Source: Paroedura picta
Taxonomy: Eukaryota; Chordata; Lepidosauria; Squamata; Gekkonidae
Reading direction: 5' to 3'
Length of the DNA: 64,000 nucleotides
Assembly: GCF_049243985.1 (NCBI RefSeq)
Contig: NC_135375.1
Span: 26,164,490-26,228,489, forward strand
The first letter of the stretch is position 1; every line of letters starts with the position of its first letter. The notes beneath the pieces are model-generated. The model was not told the origin of the DNA, did not search any database, and saw only the letters and a program-made list of their open reading frames with translations. This document shows positions 22,601 to 33,686 of the stretch, piece after piece. Position numbers and translations under genes: made by a program.

Positions 22601-25600
22601 ACGAGCGATTTTGGCCACGCATCACGCACTCGCGCATGCGCAGTTCATGGGCGCAGGCCGCGCATGCGCGGGCCCGGCCCACTGCCCTGCCGGTCCCCAG
22701 CTTCAGAAAGGTTGGGGACCACTGATCTAGTGGGTCCCTCAGTCTCTCCTTCTGAGACTTCCATTTGAATGAACACCTTACTGATACTTAAGGGTTGAAA
22801 TCATTATCTTGTCCACTTGTGCCAATCTGCCTATTTGCATTATAGATTCTCTTTTAACAATCCTCATTTCTGATATTTATTTCCAAATTAGCTTTCTGTA
22901 TGTTTCTTTACTCAAGTCTTGGAATAACTCTTTATCACCAGTCAAAAGATTCTTGTTGCTGACTTGTGTGTCATTGATTAAAACTGGTGTTTTATACTAT
23001 TTGAAACTGGGAGAAGTTAAAGCGCAAGTATGACATCTAGTAATATTGGCCCAAGGTAAAATCAGAGCTTGTGTTAATTTCACTAACTACACTAGAGGTC
23101 AGCCTTTCAGAAATACATAATGACCGATGAGCATATAGGCACTGAAATTGCCTTATATTTGTGGACCTTAATTGGTCTATCTAGCTCAGTATGTACTATG
23201 ACATCATCTTGCCAAGATCTCAGCCAAAAAAAGGAAGTCTTTCCCAATATATGAGATCACATAAGTGGAGAGGGCAGGGACTGATTCAGGTAGTGAACAA
23301 AAGAAGAATTTATCAGAAGGGAAGTACTTGTACAATGCTGGTGAGAGATGAAACTTTGGTCACCCTTTAAGTTATCAGTGTCTGTAAATTATCTTTTCAG
23401 GGGCAGCAATCCTGAAATCATTCTTGGAGCTCATTCGTTAACTAAGCAAGAAGAAAGCCAGCAGGTTTTTAAAATGGCTCAGTCGATAATTTACCCATGC
23501 TATGAATTGGAGTCCCGTGACAACGACCTTATGCTTCTGCAGGTACATTTTAAAAACAACACACCCATTTACAAGAAACGCTAACGGAAAACACACTTTA
23601 TATTGTGTTACCTTATGTTTATACAGAATTTCAGAATTAATTTGTGGTAATAAGAAACCATGACAGCCCTCTTTAAGAATTTGAAAGGTTGTCACTTGGA
23701 GGAGGGCAGGATGCTGTTCCCATTGGCTGCAGAGGAAAGGAGACAGTAATGGGTTTAAACTACAAGTACAACAATATAGGCTAGATATCAGGAAAAAAAA
23801 TTTCACAGTAGTTCAGCAGTGGAATAGGCTGCCTAAGAAGGTGGTGAGCTCCCCCTTACTGGCAGTCTTCAAGCAAAGGTTGGATACACACTTTTCTTGG
23901 ATGCTTTGGGCTGATCCTGCGTTGAGCAGGGGGTTGGACTAGATGGCCTGTATGGCCCCTTCCAACTCTATGATTCTATATTTTACCATCAAATGCAATT
24001 ATCTGAAACGGAAGCATTCACTCAAATGAAAATTAGTGTTCAGTTTTACAATTATATTACTAGCAAATGCAGTATCAGTAGGTGCCCCAGCTCCCAGGTT
24101 CAGTTGACAAGTTTTCAGTATTGTTTTCATAAAGTTGACTATAGATTATTCTATGCACACCACCGGGAAGTGTAATAAAGAATAAAGGAGAGCCAGTTTG
24201 GTGTAGTGGTTAGGAGTGCGGACTTCTAATCTGGCATGCCAGGTTCGATTCTGCGCTCCCCCACATGCATCCAGCTGGGTGACCTTGGGCTCGCCACGGC
24301 ACTGATAAAACTGTTCTGACCGAGCAGTGATATCAGGGCTCTCTCAGCCTCACCCACCCCACAGGGTGTCTGTTGTGGGGAGAGGAATAGGAAGGCGGCT
24401 GTAAGCCGCTTTGAGCCTCCTTCGGGTAGGGAAAAGCGGCATATAAGAACCAACTCTTCTTCTTCTTCTTCTTCTTCTCTAAATTATAAGATGCAGTTTA
24501 TGAACTCATTGTTGTCATTCATATGGTAGCCTTGGTGTAAGGTGTAAGTACTGGGAAAGTTGATTCCTGGGATTTTCAGTACTGGGAAAGTTGATTCCTG
24601 GGATTGCCGTTTGGATGGGGAAGGGGGGGGAGGACAGCAAAACTGTCTCCTCCCATTTCTGCAAGCTCCCACTCCTAGCATGCAATAGGCAGGAGTGTGA
24701 TTTTGCCACCTCCTCAGTGTAGTCCCCCTGACTTGCATGGATGTTAATCCACATGTGCCTACACACAAGAAGGTTCCTCCAGGTTAATGACCACTGGGGA
24801 AAGAACCACAACTGCCAGCACCTTCCATTGATATAGATATCAATTGATAAATCCATTGATATTTATCTGGGTAGTCTGCCATTTTCTTCTGTTTTTCTGG
24901 GGGGATGGGGTGACAAACAACAAGAAATATAGCAAAATCTTACGAACTACTTTATCACTTCTGGGATTTATTATTCCTTTAGCTCAAAGGAACAGCAAAA
25001 CTCAACCAATACGTGAAGACCATTAAGCTTCCTAATACTTACACAGATCTCAAACCAGGCACCCAGTGCCTAGTAGCAGGATGGGGCATTACTCATAACA
25101 AAGACAAAAAGCCCTCCGATACATTGCGTGAAGCTAGTGTCACAGTCTTTGCGAGAAGCCTCTGCAATGACAAGAAACACTACAATTCCAAGCCTGTGAT
25201 CACAATGAACATGGTATGTGCCGGTGACAAGAAAGGAAAGAGAGATACATGTAAGGTAAGAAAGGGAATGATTTACTAACTAGGGGCTCACTCCATAGTA
25301 CACTGCTCTCATCATCTTATTTATAAGGTTTCTGCCCCTGTAATCTCTGTGGGCAGACTCAGAAAGCAGCATTTGGCCCTATTTTTCTCCTACATTGATA
25401 AGTATTTCTAGTACATTTTGGCAACTTATTCTTTTAAAGGGATCAATAAGAACACTTGGGATTTAACAATATACAGCATCTGGAGTTTAATTTGTGGTAA
25501 TAAGAAACCAGCAATTTGTACCCACGTATTTTCCCTCAAGCCGCAATTTTGGGCAGTACTTCAAATGTATAATGATTTGATAACTTTAGTTTCTTGTCAG

Positions 25601-27470
25601 TTTCAGTTCCTTATTATGGGATATATAAGAGGTCCAAAACACCACCAGTGCCTACAGCAATTTTTCTATTCTTTTTGTAGAAAAAGGAGAATTGGCATAT
25701 GTGGGTATTATATGTGGATATTAGTGCCATACCAAGCAGATTTTAATGGAAACATTTATTTTCCAAAGTTGGGCAGCCCAATAGACACATAAAGAGTGTA
25801 AACAGTTGTTGTTTCAATGTTCAATGAGCTGCCAAGTTGTACTGCATGCAAAGACCTTGCAAGGTCCAACTAAAAATGCTACATCAATCAGTCTCCGCCA
25901 TGAAAACTGCTATTCTCTTATCCATTTTAAATGGTAATAATAGCAGTTGTAATCAGTTTGTGATGATTTGAGACCAGACCAGGAGCAGCTTGAATGGGTC
26001 TCTTAAGCATGTAACTGCAGCCACAGGTGGCCTCAGTTTGGATCAGAGTCACTACAGGCAGAGGGCCATGACTCAGCATCTGCAGAAAGTTCCACGTTCA
26101 ATTTGTCGCAAGCAACTTCGGTAAAAAGGATCATGTGAGATCCTGGAGAGATGCTGTCAGTCAGTGTAGACAATATTGACCTTGATAGAACTATATATAG
26201 AGTATAAATGGGCACCATGAGTATGGTGGGGAGTTATTTTATTTATTTATAATTATACTTATATCCCACCACTCCCACATATTGGCTTCTGGTGGGTAAC
26301 AATAATCCTAAAACAAAAACAAAAAACATTAAACCTATCCTTGATGGTGACAACCCCCAAACCTACCCACTCACAGACTACAAGAGTAGCCTCCAGGAGA
26401 GCACACCTCAGCAGCTGATGACCTGGTAGAAGAACACCATCTTGTAGGCCCTGGAGAACTGGGAAGAAGAAGAAGAAGAGTTGGTTCTTATATGGGAAAG
26501 TTCTGTCAGCATCCTCAGTTCTCCCGGGAGCTCATTCCACCAGGTTGGGGCCAGGACCAAAAAGGCCCTGGTCTTGGCTAAGGCCAGACAAATTTCCCTC
26601 AGGCCAGGAACCTCCAACAGATTTGCACTCAGAGTGTGAAGGGCCCTGCGGGGGACATGAGACAGGCAGGCTTGCAGATATGTGGGGCTCCCCCAATTCA
26701 AGTGATCTCTAACTACAATGTCTGCAGAGTTTCCTACTCATGGATTTCCTAGTTGTAAGAGTAATCACAATCAGAGCAAAGAAATTATTTGCAAGGAACA
26801 TAGTACAATCCTGTTATGTAGTCCAAGGCAAGAGTCACTGGAAAAGACAGTGCTAGGGAAACTTGAAGGCAGGAGGAAAAGAGGAACACCCACCATAAGA
26901 TTAATTCACTCACTCAAGGAAGCCATAATCCTCAATTTGCAAGACTTTAGCAAAACTGTTAACAACAGGATATTGTGGAGAATGTTAATCAATAGGGTTG
27001 CCACAAGTTGGAACTTGATGACACTCAATCCACTGTCCAATTTTCAGTAGAAAGACAACAGAGACATCAAAGATTCCTGCTGCTCTGTCAACCAGGTCTG
27101 GACACAATGATAATGCAATGTCATCAAAACCAAGTCAAATAAGATGTCTAGATTTTCTCTAACCAACATATGTCCCCCAAATAAGAGTGGCAAGGCATGC
27201 AAAAGAATTTGTACTCAAGAGAGAGAACTACAATTGCCAAATCTTTAAAATGCTGTGGCATTTGCCAGCTTATCCAAATGTTAATATTAAACTTCTTACT
27301 TCTTTTGCCAGGGTGACTCTGGTGGTCCTTTGATATGCAAGGAGGAACAAAGAGGCATCACATCCTTTGGTAGACTATCAAAATGTGGCAGCGCCCAATA
27401 CCCTGGCGTCTACACTCGGCTTACAAAGACCCATCTCTTGTGGATACGTAAAGTCACAGGGGGTGACTGA
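19646..27470 (+). CDS. GZMA: Granzyme A-like serine protease, complete (5 exons, 257 aa)
   Basis: Killer-cell granule protease, trypsin-like, predicted to cut after Lys/Arg. Exons: 19646-19706, 21684-21822, 23401-23542, 24983-25255, 27312-27470; all introns GT-AG, phases 1, 2, 0, 0 as in mammalian granzymes. Residues 1-23 form a signal peptide ending in Cys; AG then precedes the mature N-terminus [15 protein letters not shown] (residue 26 on), fitting dipeptide removal by cathepsin C. Active-site His64 (TAAHC), Asp109 (RDNDLMLL) and Ser208 (GDSGGPL) are intact. Asp202, six before the serine, is the chymotrypsin-189 residue that gives Lys/Arg specificity. Cys100 in YPCYE matches the GZMA cysteine that joins two subunits, so a dimer is predicted. 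[13 protein letters not shown] and ITSFG also favour GZMA over GZMK. ATG has A at -3. An AATAAA lies 139 bp after the stop (27609). Confidence 0.95.
19707..21683 (+). other. GZMA-like intron 1 and its repeats
   Basis: Holds a reversed SINE-like block (about 20055-20165), an interspersed repeat at 20695-20820 (GAGTCTTGTGGCACCTTAAA) also known from other reptile DNA, and the common repeat at 21090-21260. No other gene. Confidence 0.55.
22383..22724. mobile_element. GC-rich hAT element in GZMA-like intron 2
   Basis: Ends CAGTGGTCCCCAACCTGTGG and GGTTGGGGACCACTG are inverted repeats. Flanks ATCTAGTG (22375-22382 and 22725-22732) form an exact 8-bp duplication. The interior is CpG-rich and carries GCGCATGCGC at 22531, 22632 and 22660 plus near-copies at 22551 and 22573. 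There is no transposase frame; open frames here are compositional. Confidence 0.9.
23140..23290. repeat. Interspersed repeat fragment
   Basis: TTAATTGGTCTATCTAGCTC and the CAAGATCTCAGCC stretch resemble the repeat (GGTCAGACCAATGGTCCATC) at 13645-13710. Confidence 0.45.
23640..23980 (+). mobile_element. CR1 3' end
   Basis: AGCAGTGGAATAGGCTGCCT, GGGTTGGACTAGATGGCCTG and CCAACTCTATGATTCTAT form a plus-strand CR1 3' end in intron 3. Confidence 0.88.
24187..24478 (+). repeat. CORE-type SINE, young copy
   Basis: Full length: GGAGAGCCAGTTTGGTGTAG, TGGTTAGGAGTGCGGACTTC (tRNA-like head), B-box-like GGTTCGATTC, CORE segment CAGCTGGGTGACCTTGGGC, then CATATAAGAACCAACTCTTC and a (CTT)n tail. It differs at only a few sites from the copy at 53303, so the family was active recently. 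Confidence 0.92.
25256..27311 (+). other. GZMA-like intron 4 with old repeats
   Basis: Contains a tRNA-derived SINE (about 26030-26200), an L2-like 3' end on the minus strand (26404-26700: [37 protein letters not shown]), and a plus-strand RTE-like C-terminus (about 26800-27040: [20 protein letters not shown]). Confidence 0.65.
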
Positions 27471-28426
27471 ATGACTGAACATAAATGTTGTGATTCCCTT
27501 CCCTGATCATTATCAATGCAGCAGGCCTTTAAGGTTTACCAGTTGTTTATAATTCCCATTCATTCAACAGTACATCATTAATATTGGTAATATGGATCTT
27601 TCCCAATTAATAAAATATTATATAAGCTCTAATCAAACAATTCATGAATATTATTGCATAATAGTAAAACTGTAAGTGTGAGTTAATGATTATGCATGAA
27701 TACATCTTACTGTAATCACCTCAGATGATTTGTTAAGAGTAGAATGAAGGTCTCTCCTAAGTGAGGGTGTCTTCCTCAGCTTTTAAATATTTAATAAAAT
27801 ATCTTGGTCTCATGGGGTACAATTGAGAAGTAGAAAATGAAAGTTACTACCATATCTCTTACTACTGTTTGTCCTTCCTTCCTTGCTTCCTTCCTTTCCC
27901 AGTCATTTGTCCTCTGTCCTTTTCTTCTCCCTTCCTTCTTTGAATTCTGTCAGGTAGAATGAGTTCTGGGGTGTGTTTACTGGACTGGCTTCTAGGACAG
28001 TGGTAAAAAAAGAACCAACTTCATCTCACTGGAGAGCAGAGTTTGGGGTTTTCCACACAAGGAGCCAAAATATAAATGACATTGTACATGTGTTCCACCA
28101 AGTGTCACCTGATTGTCCTTTAACATGTAGTCCTGCAATCCCTGCTTATTGAAATATATTCCACTGTACCTTAACCGTTTTTTCTTTATACATTTTCATA
28201 TAAAGTTTAACACACGAAAAATACTTGCCAGGGTATTTTTACCAAGGTATTATACCCAGGCAAGGTATATACGATGGACAGGCAACAAAGCTGGCTTTCT
28301 GGACCGCTACAAGCAGATAACTTCTATTTCCCACCCACTGTAACCTCCAGCATTCCAGTGTGCATATAGAACGGGGATGTAATGAAACAACCTTCAAAAA
28401 CCTTTCCTCCACCAAGGAAGATAATT
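27471..28426. other. Region between the GZMA-like gene and SGNH-like gene A
   Basis: Holds the 3' flank of the granzyme (AATAAA at 27609). From about 28190 it holds DNA that recurs at 35615-35795, downstream of gene B: CATATAAAGTTTAACAC/AT, GATGGACAGGCAACAAA, CCAGTGTGCATAT, GGGATGTAATGAAACA. It is part of the duplicated unit. Confidence 0.6.
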
Positions 28427-30530
28427 TCAGGTTTTATTATGGACCACATTTAAGACTTGGATCAGGTCAGTTATAAAAACATCAGCTCCAGCATGAGACA
28501 GTGTGTTACTGGGCAAGAATAGACTTTTATTTTCACCGGTAATCAATGGATGTGTTAAATAATATATGCCAGTTTCATTACAATATTCTTCCATTTTGCA
28601 GTTGATCTTATTACGTTCAGATTCCACATCTTTTGAATTGTCAGGAAGCCAAGCATGTTTTGGTAACAGCGAAGACCAAATGATCACAACATCTGGCAAT
28701 GCTCTTTGAAGGAAAGCCAAATCACTTTGTATCCTCGTAGCAAGTGAAAAGCTACGGTCGCTCAACAGATCATGTTCTCCGTGTATTACTATAATAGATG
28801 GGAAATCGCGGATATGATATATGTGATGCAGAGCGGGTAATAGATCATCCCACATCATTGTAGGGACATCTTGCCAATACACGGATGCAGCGGAAGGTGG
28901 GAAGCCCAAAGAAGGCCCATGACGGCTGAACTGGACTCTCATCCTCGATAACGAGATGACAGAATCTCCACATATCCAGATTTCCTTTCTCGTAAGTTGC
29001 CCACTTCCAGTACCTAAAAGTAAAATGCCACATGAAATTGATTACTTCAGTTTGTAGAACCATAAGGAAAGCAGGGGGTTGGTCAGCCACATTAGCCTGT
29101 TCCTTCATTAGGCAACATCATTCATCAACACAGCAGGAAAATAAGGTAGGCTGTAGAAGAGGATTCTTTCAACCAGCCATCTCAAGATCAGTGTGTACAT
29201 GATTACAGCAAGTCAATGGAGGGGGTACAATAGTTTCTTCTCCCACCTAGACAGCTCCATAATTGAGCTCCTGCACTGTCTGGAGTAGTATCTCTTGTCA
29301 CAGAAAGGTCACCCCAGAGAGCTAAGAGTGGAAGCAGCCCAGCATGCCCATCACTAGGCCAGACCAGAAGTTCAGCGAGACCAAAATATGGAAGCTCTGA
29401 ACAGTGTTTGACATAGAGAAATGTTTGAGAACGAGGGTACGGTAGCCCCATCCTCTTCCCTCCCACAAACAGTGAAGAGTTTAGGATTATGTTTTGTGAA
29501 AGCAATATTTGCAAAATATGACCATTAAATATAAACTCATGAAAATTAGACTGGGCAGCAAGAACTCTCTGCAAACTAGAAGGATGTTAAGAAAAATAGC
29601 TATATTTTCATTGCTGGAGGGAAAAAATCAAAGGATCCATGGTACAACCAGACATGTGGGCACTTGGGAGAGTCGAGGATGCTGGTTGAATACAGTACAT
29701 GTTTCTTTGGGAGGCGAAAATTTTGCCTACAAGCTAGAAGGATGTTTAGCAGCTTTTTTTTTTCTGTCACCAGTAAGGGGAAAGTTCACCTCACTTAGGT
29801 ATGTGCCATGTAAAACAGAACATTTCACAAGCAGCAACACACCAACAGCAAATCTATAATCACTTTTATTAAGCATTTTATAATTTTATAGGTGAGTTTC
29901 AGAAACCCTCTGCAGTCTTTCAGTCCCCACAGTTAATGATCAAATACCAATCCTTTATGCCCTCTATTTATCCTACTTTTTAACTTGGCTTCCCCACGTG
30001 ACTTCACAGTGAACAAAATTTTCACACCTACATATGGGTGATCAACTTTCTGCACTGAGAATGCATATTCTTGAAACTCTCTTAGCCTCACTATGTGGGG
30101 AAAAGGCAACCTGCAAATACGTTTAAATATATAAAGAGGGAATAAAGGCATCTGTTTGAGAACGTGCCCTCAGCAAACCGGAGCTTGCAACCCACCACTT
30201 ACCGTTCCCTGGTCTTGTGACCATAACAGCAGCATTACACTCCTTGTTCTCAGTCTTCTTCTCTTCCACCAGTGGAGCAGAACTCGGGGTTTCTTGGGCA
30301 ATCTCCCCATCGCAACATCCCAGCTCCGAGTCTGGCATGGCCTCCACCGCTGCCATGGCTGCTGGACCAAGCAAGCCCCGGCGTCCAGCTGCTACAACGG
30401 CCTCGAAGGCTTTCCAGAGGGCCGGCTTGCTGGAGTCCTGCTTAGGAACGGGCGCCTTGGGCACCTTCTTGGCTGGAGCCCCACAAACGATGAGGTTGCT
30501 GTTGGTGTTCGTTCTCTTGCTGGGCCGCAT
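28427..30530 (-). CDS. SGNH-like gene A (2 exons, 304 aa), function unknown
   Basis: I do not recognise this gene by name. Exon 1 is 30203-30530 (328 bp, donor GTAAGT) and exon 2 is 28427-29013 (587 bp, acceptor TTTTAG); together 915 bp with an open frame. Exon 1 encodes a basic start (MRPSKRTNTNSNLIVCGAPA), an Ala-rich segment (KAFEAVVAAGRRGLLGPAAM) and an acidic linker. Exon 2 opens with KEIWICGDSVIS (residues 119-130), a block-I GDS of SGNH/GDSL hydrolases with Ser127 as possible nucleophile, then WDDLLPALHHIYHIRDFPSI, VIHGEHDLL (block III, usually G-x-N-D), VVIIWSSLLPKHAW and LFLPSNTLSHAGADVFITDL. In SGNH relatives the last block has D-G-V-H; here it reads S-N-T, so the Asp-His pair looks lost. 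Activity is doubtful. It is antisense to the granzymes and has a CpG-rich promoter. The domain could descend from SGNH modules of retroelements (inference). Confidence 0.78.
29850..29960 (-). promoter_or_regulatory. Conserved intronic poly(A)-like segment of gene A
   Basis: On the minus strand the intron has AATAAAAGTGATTATAGATT, then TGCTGTTG. The same words occur in gene B's intron near 37295-37325. It could end a short transcript that reads through the exon 1 donor and lacks the SGNH-like domain. This is inference from conservation and the AATAAA motif. Confidence 0.35.
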
Positions 30531-31010
30531 GTTTCGCTCTTTCCCCCGGCACTACCGAGCTCGGCAGCTGGGCTTGGGAGACGGCCGCGACGCTGAGGGC
30601 CTGGATGGGGAACAGCCCTCGGGCAGAGGGGCGGCGGCTCCCCTGCGCCGGGAGAGACCGGCTGCCGCAGCCGCAGCGCCTGCTCGGGGCGAAGGCCACG
30701 TGACGCGGCCCGCTTGAGCGAAGGGGCCTGAGACGCCTCTCACGGCGCGTCCTCCGTTTCAAATCGCGAGGCCTGCCCGCCAAACTCCGGGGGGAAGGGA
30801 GTATGAGAGGGAGAAATAATAACCGACGACGCGTTCCAAACCCAGACGGACGCCATGCCAACATATCTCCTTCCGGGTCGTAGAGGGGAACGCGCGTGCG
30901 TAACTAGGAAAAGTTCGCGAACGCTCGTCTCAGTCGCCCTCATACCATCCGGGCACTTCAAAGATTCTCTCACGCACATGCGCATGAAGACCCTAGAACT
31001 TTCTTGTGTC
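30531..31010 (-). promoter_or_regulatory. CpG-rich promoter of gene A
   Basis: Dense CpG begins inside exon 1 and runs upstream. It carries an ETS-type CTTCCGGG (about 30871-30878), an NRF1-like ACGCGCGTGCGT (about 30890-30901) and CACATGCGCATG (30975-30986). There is no TATA box. The same elements in the same order occur upstream of gene B. Confidence 0.65.
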
Positions 31011-31109
31011 ACTCGACAATCAACATGAAAAGAAGGAAAAAAAAAACGGCGGAGAACACCGCTTGTCCGATAAAGGCCCCCCCCGCGCTTGCTTAGTGAG
31101 GGTCGGAGT

Positions 31110-31220
31110 GATTCGGAGGACTACAATTCCCATGATGCCGTGGCCACACATGATGGCAGGGGCTAATGGGAGTTGTAGTCCATGGAAATCTGGAGAGCCA
31201 CAGTCTGGCCACCCCTGGGC
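31110..31220. repeat. Partial palindromic MITE copy
   Basis: GGACTACAATTCCCATGATG, then GTTGTAGTCCATGGAAATCT and GGCCACCCCTG match both arms of the MITE family but are diverged and lack clear ends. Confidence 0.65.
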
Positions 31221-31350
31221 TTTCGGTGCACCATATCTTGCCGTGTTTCATCCTTAGCATGACGTACGGAGGCGGGGCTGTGGCACAATAGCCGAAGCAG
31301 GTGTTGCAGGACTGCAGTCCTGGTTCAAGTGTTGTAGCGTGGGAGGTGGT

Positions 31351-31938
31351 TGCTAAGTCTTTGAGGTTGCAGGAAACGGGTGGGTTCCAGCTTCTTCCGG
31401 AAAACTAGCACCGCAAGGAGAAAGACGCTGCACCGCGTCTTTGGATGGTCTGCTGGGGCTGTACTTGCATGGAGTTTCGAGTTGAGGGGAATCGGATACC
31501 CTCCCCTTTCTGAAGTGGGGTACTTCATTCTGCAGCCTGTCTTGTGCATGAGTCATCCAGTCAGTGTCAGATTAAAGTGAGAGGAACGCCTGCTGCTTCT
31601 CACATAGATCCTTTAAGAAGGCTACAGTGCTAGGAGGAATGGCAAGATAAGGAGCTTGGGAAAATATTTCTGCAATGTCCATCATGTGCAACTGGTGCAG
31701 TGTAGCACCTAAGAGCATGCACAAGTATCTGAATGGACCCAGGTTCAAAGTTAACTTTCCCCCCATTTGCAATGGAAGAATTATGCTGGCCTACCTCATA
31801 GGACTGTTGTGAAGGTTACAAATGTGAAATATGTGGAAGTGAGTGCCTGCCTGCATTAGGAGAGACTTTATCAAGAGCAGAGCTGTTGTTGACTTGCTAA
31901 TTAGTTTGTTGATGGCAAGTAGTAATTGTGAAAGTTGG
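31351..31938. other. Gene-free interval
   Basis: DNA up to about 31360 still aligns with the flank of gene B (around 39760-39840). Beyond that I see no gene or nameable repeat. Confidence 0.45.
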
Positions 31939-32010
31939 TTCTCTTTTGTGTGTTCTTTTTGTATATTGTAAGCAGCTTATAATATACAAAAAAAGACACA
32001 CAAAAGAGAA
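31939..32010. repeat. Hairpin at the edge of a BovB copy
   Basis: The arms 31939-31967 (TTCTCTTTTGTGTGTTC start) and 31981-32010 (ending CACACAAAAGAGAA) are inverted copies differing by about one indel and one mismatch, with a 13-bp loop. Confidence 0.85.
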
Positions 32011-32358
32011 GACTCTTGCAGGTCCCTTGGACTACAAGGCGAACAAACCGGTCTGTCCTAGAGATCAGCCTTTACTGCTCTTAAGAAGGCTAGATCCTGA
32101 AGATGAAACTCAAATACTTTGGCCACCTCATGAGAAGGAGAAGGAAGGACTCCCTGGAGAAGAGCCTAATGCTGGGAGTGATTGAGGGCAAAAGAAGAAG
32201 GGGATGACAGAAAATGAGGTGGCTGGATGGAGTCATTGAAGCAGTCGGTGCGAGCTTAAATGGACTCCAGGGAATGGTAGAGGACAGGAAGGCCTGGAGG
32301 ATCATTGTCCATGGGGTCACGATGGGTTGGACACGACTTCACAACTAACAACAACAAA
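32011..32358 (+). mobile_element. RTE-BovB LINE 3' end
   Basis: CAAATACTTTGGCCACCTCA, TGAGAAGGAGAAGGAAGGAC, GGCCTGGAGGATCATTGTCC and the ACAACTAACAACAACAA tail match the copy at 7673-8024. It is truncated at the 5' side, next to the hairpin. Confidence 0.88.
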
Positions 32359-32439
32359 GCAGCTTTGGGTGCATATTCTGTGAAAGAAAGCAGGGTAGAA
32401 GTTTCATAAATCAATAAACCACTAAACATTATCTTGGTG

Positions 32440-33150
32440 TGCCAAAGGGTGTGAGTGTTAGGTGCAGTCAAATTGCACCCACCTTATGGGGACCATACAA
32501 ATTATGAATTATCTCCAGAACATCCTTCTGTTAACAGCCTTGCTCTGGTTTTGCAAACTGAAGCTTCCTTAATTGAGGAGATTCGTCACATGTAGGGTTC
32601 TTCCTCTTTTCCAGCTGCCTTCAATTTTTCCTAGCATTGTTGTCCTTCCTACTGACCCTTTTCTGATAATGTGCTCAATAATTTGCTAAGTACCATCACT
32701 GTAATAATGATTAGCTTTTACATAATGCTTTCTTATGTAGCCTTGCTTAGGATACAGCACTACCATTGGTTGACTTCATGGGGGAAAAGGTTCCTATGCA
32801 GTTGTAACAATTGCAAGGTACTTCCAAAACATATATGATTCTGTCAACTCTAGGAGTGAGTGGGTGCAGGTTTAATAGACCTTGGGAAGGGGTCTTTGGT
32901 AGAAACGGGGGGGGGGGGTGTCTGCCCTGGCCTCAACCATACGCCTGGTGGAAGAGCTCCGCCTTAGAGGCCCTGCCAAAAGCTGTTGGTGGTCGCTGAC
33001 CGCCACCAATGATGTTCCAAAATCTGATGGCGTATCTACCTTGGGGGGCCCATCCGATTGTCTCCCTGTACTGGCCTCAGCCATATACATGGCGAAGAGC
33101 CAAGGTTCCACTGAAGGACTATTAGATCTGCTCTTCCCACCCACACACAC
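32440..33150. repeat. Decayed LINE/SINE fragments
   Basis: 32449-32700 (GCAGTCAAATTGCACCCACC, TTTTTCCTAGCATTGTTGTC) and 32920-33150 (CTCAACCATACGCCTGGTGG, GCCTCAGCCATATACATGGC) look like interspersed repeats related to L2-type tails. No gene is seen. Confidence 0.45.
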
Positions 33151-33248
33151 ACTATCACCTTCCCCAGAAAAAGTAAACTGGAGACCAACTTATAACTGCT
33201 GACATCACCTGTAACCAATTTATACCAAACCCTTCAAATGTTCTAAAG

Positions 33249-33678
33249 CAGTAGTCCCCAACCCATGGGCCACGGCCCGGTGCCGGGCCGTGAAGGCCTT
33301 GGTGCCGGGCCGCGGCTCCTTCTTCCCTCCCTCCTCTTGAAGCGAGAAGCTCGCCGGGCCGCGAGCAAATCGGCCGCCAAAGCAAGCTTCTTGTTTCGGG
33401 AGGGGGGGGGAAGAGAAGCTTGCTGAGCCGCAAGCTAATCGGCCGCTTTGGCGGCCGATTTGCTGGCGGCCCGGAGGGGCCGGGAGGGGGAGCTGCAGCT
33501 GCAGGCATGGTGGCGGCGCAAATGCGCATGCGCGGACTGCCACGCACGCACGTTTGCACCCCTGCTGGGCGCAAATGCGCGTGCGCTGGGGCTGCCGTGC
33601 ATGCACGGGCCCCCGGGCCGCCCTCTCCCCCCACTCCGGAGCAGCGGTCCGCGGCAGCCAAAAGGTTGCGGACCGCTG
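33249..33678. mobile_element. GC-rich hAT element
   Basis: Ends CAGTAGTCCCCAACCCATGG and GGTTGCGGACCGCTG, with exact 8-bp duplications TTCTAAAG (33241-33248 and 33679-33686). The interior is CpG-rich, with AATGCGCATGCGCGG and AATGCGCGTGCGC repeats. Same group as 22383. Confidence 0.88.
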
Positions 33679-33686
33679 TTCTAAAG

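Noticed and set aside
22279-22768. Several overlapping frames of 60-127 codons
   Set aside because: They lie in a CpG-rich hAT element with few stop codons by composition, and no protein family is recognisable.
30156-31012. Frames of 140-177 codons opposite or beside SGNH-like gene A
   Set aside because: They are shadows of the CpG-rich exon 1 and promoter. The gene B equivalents are not conserved as proteins.
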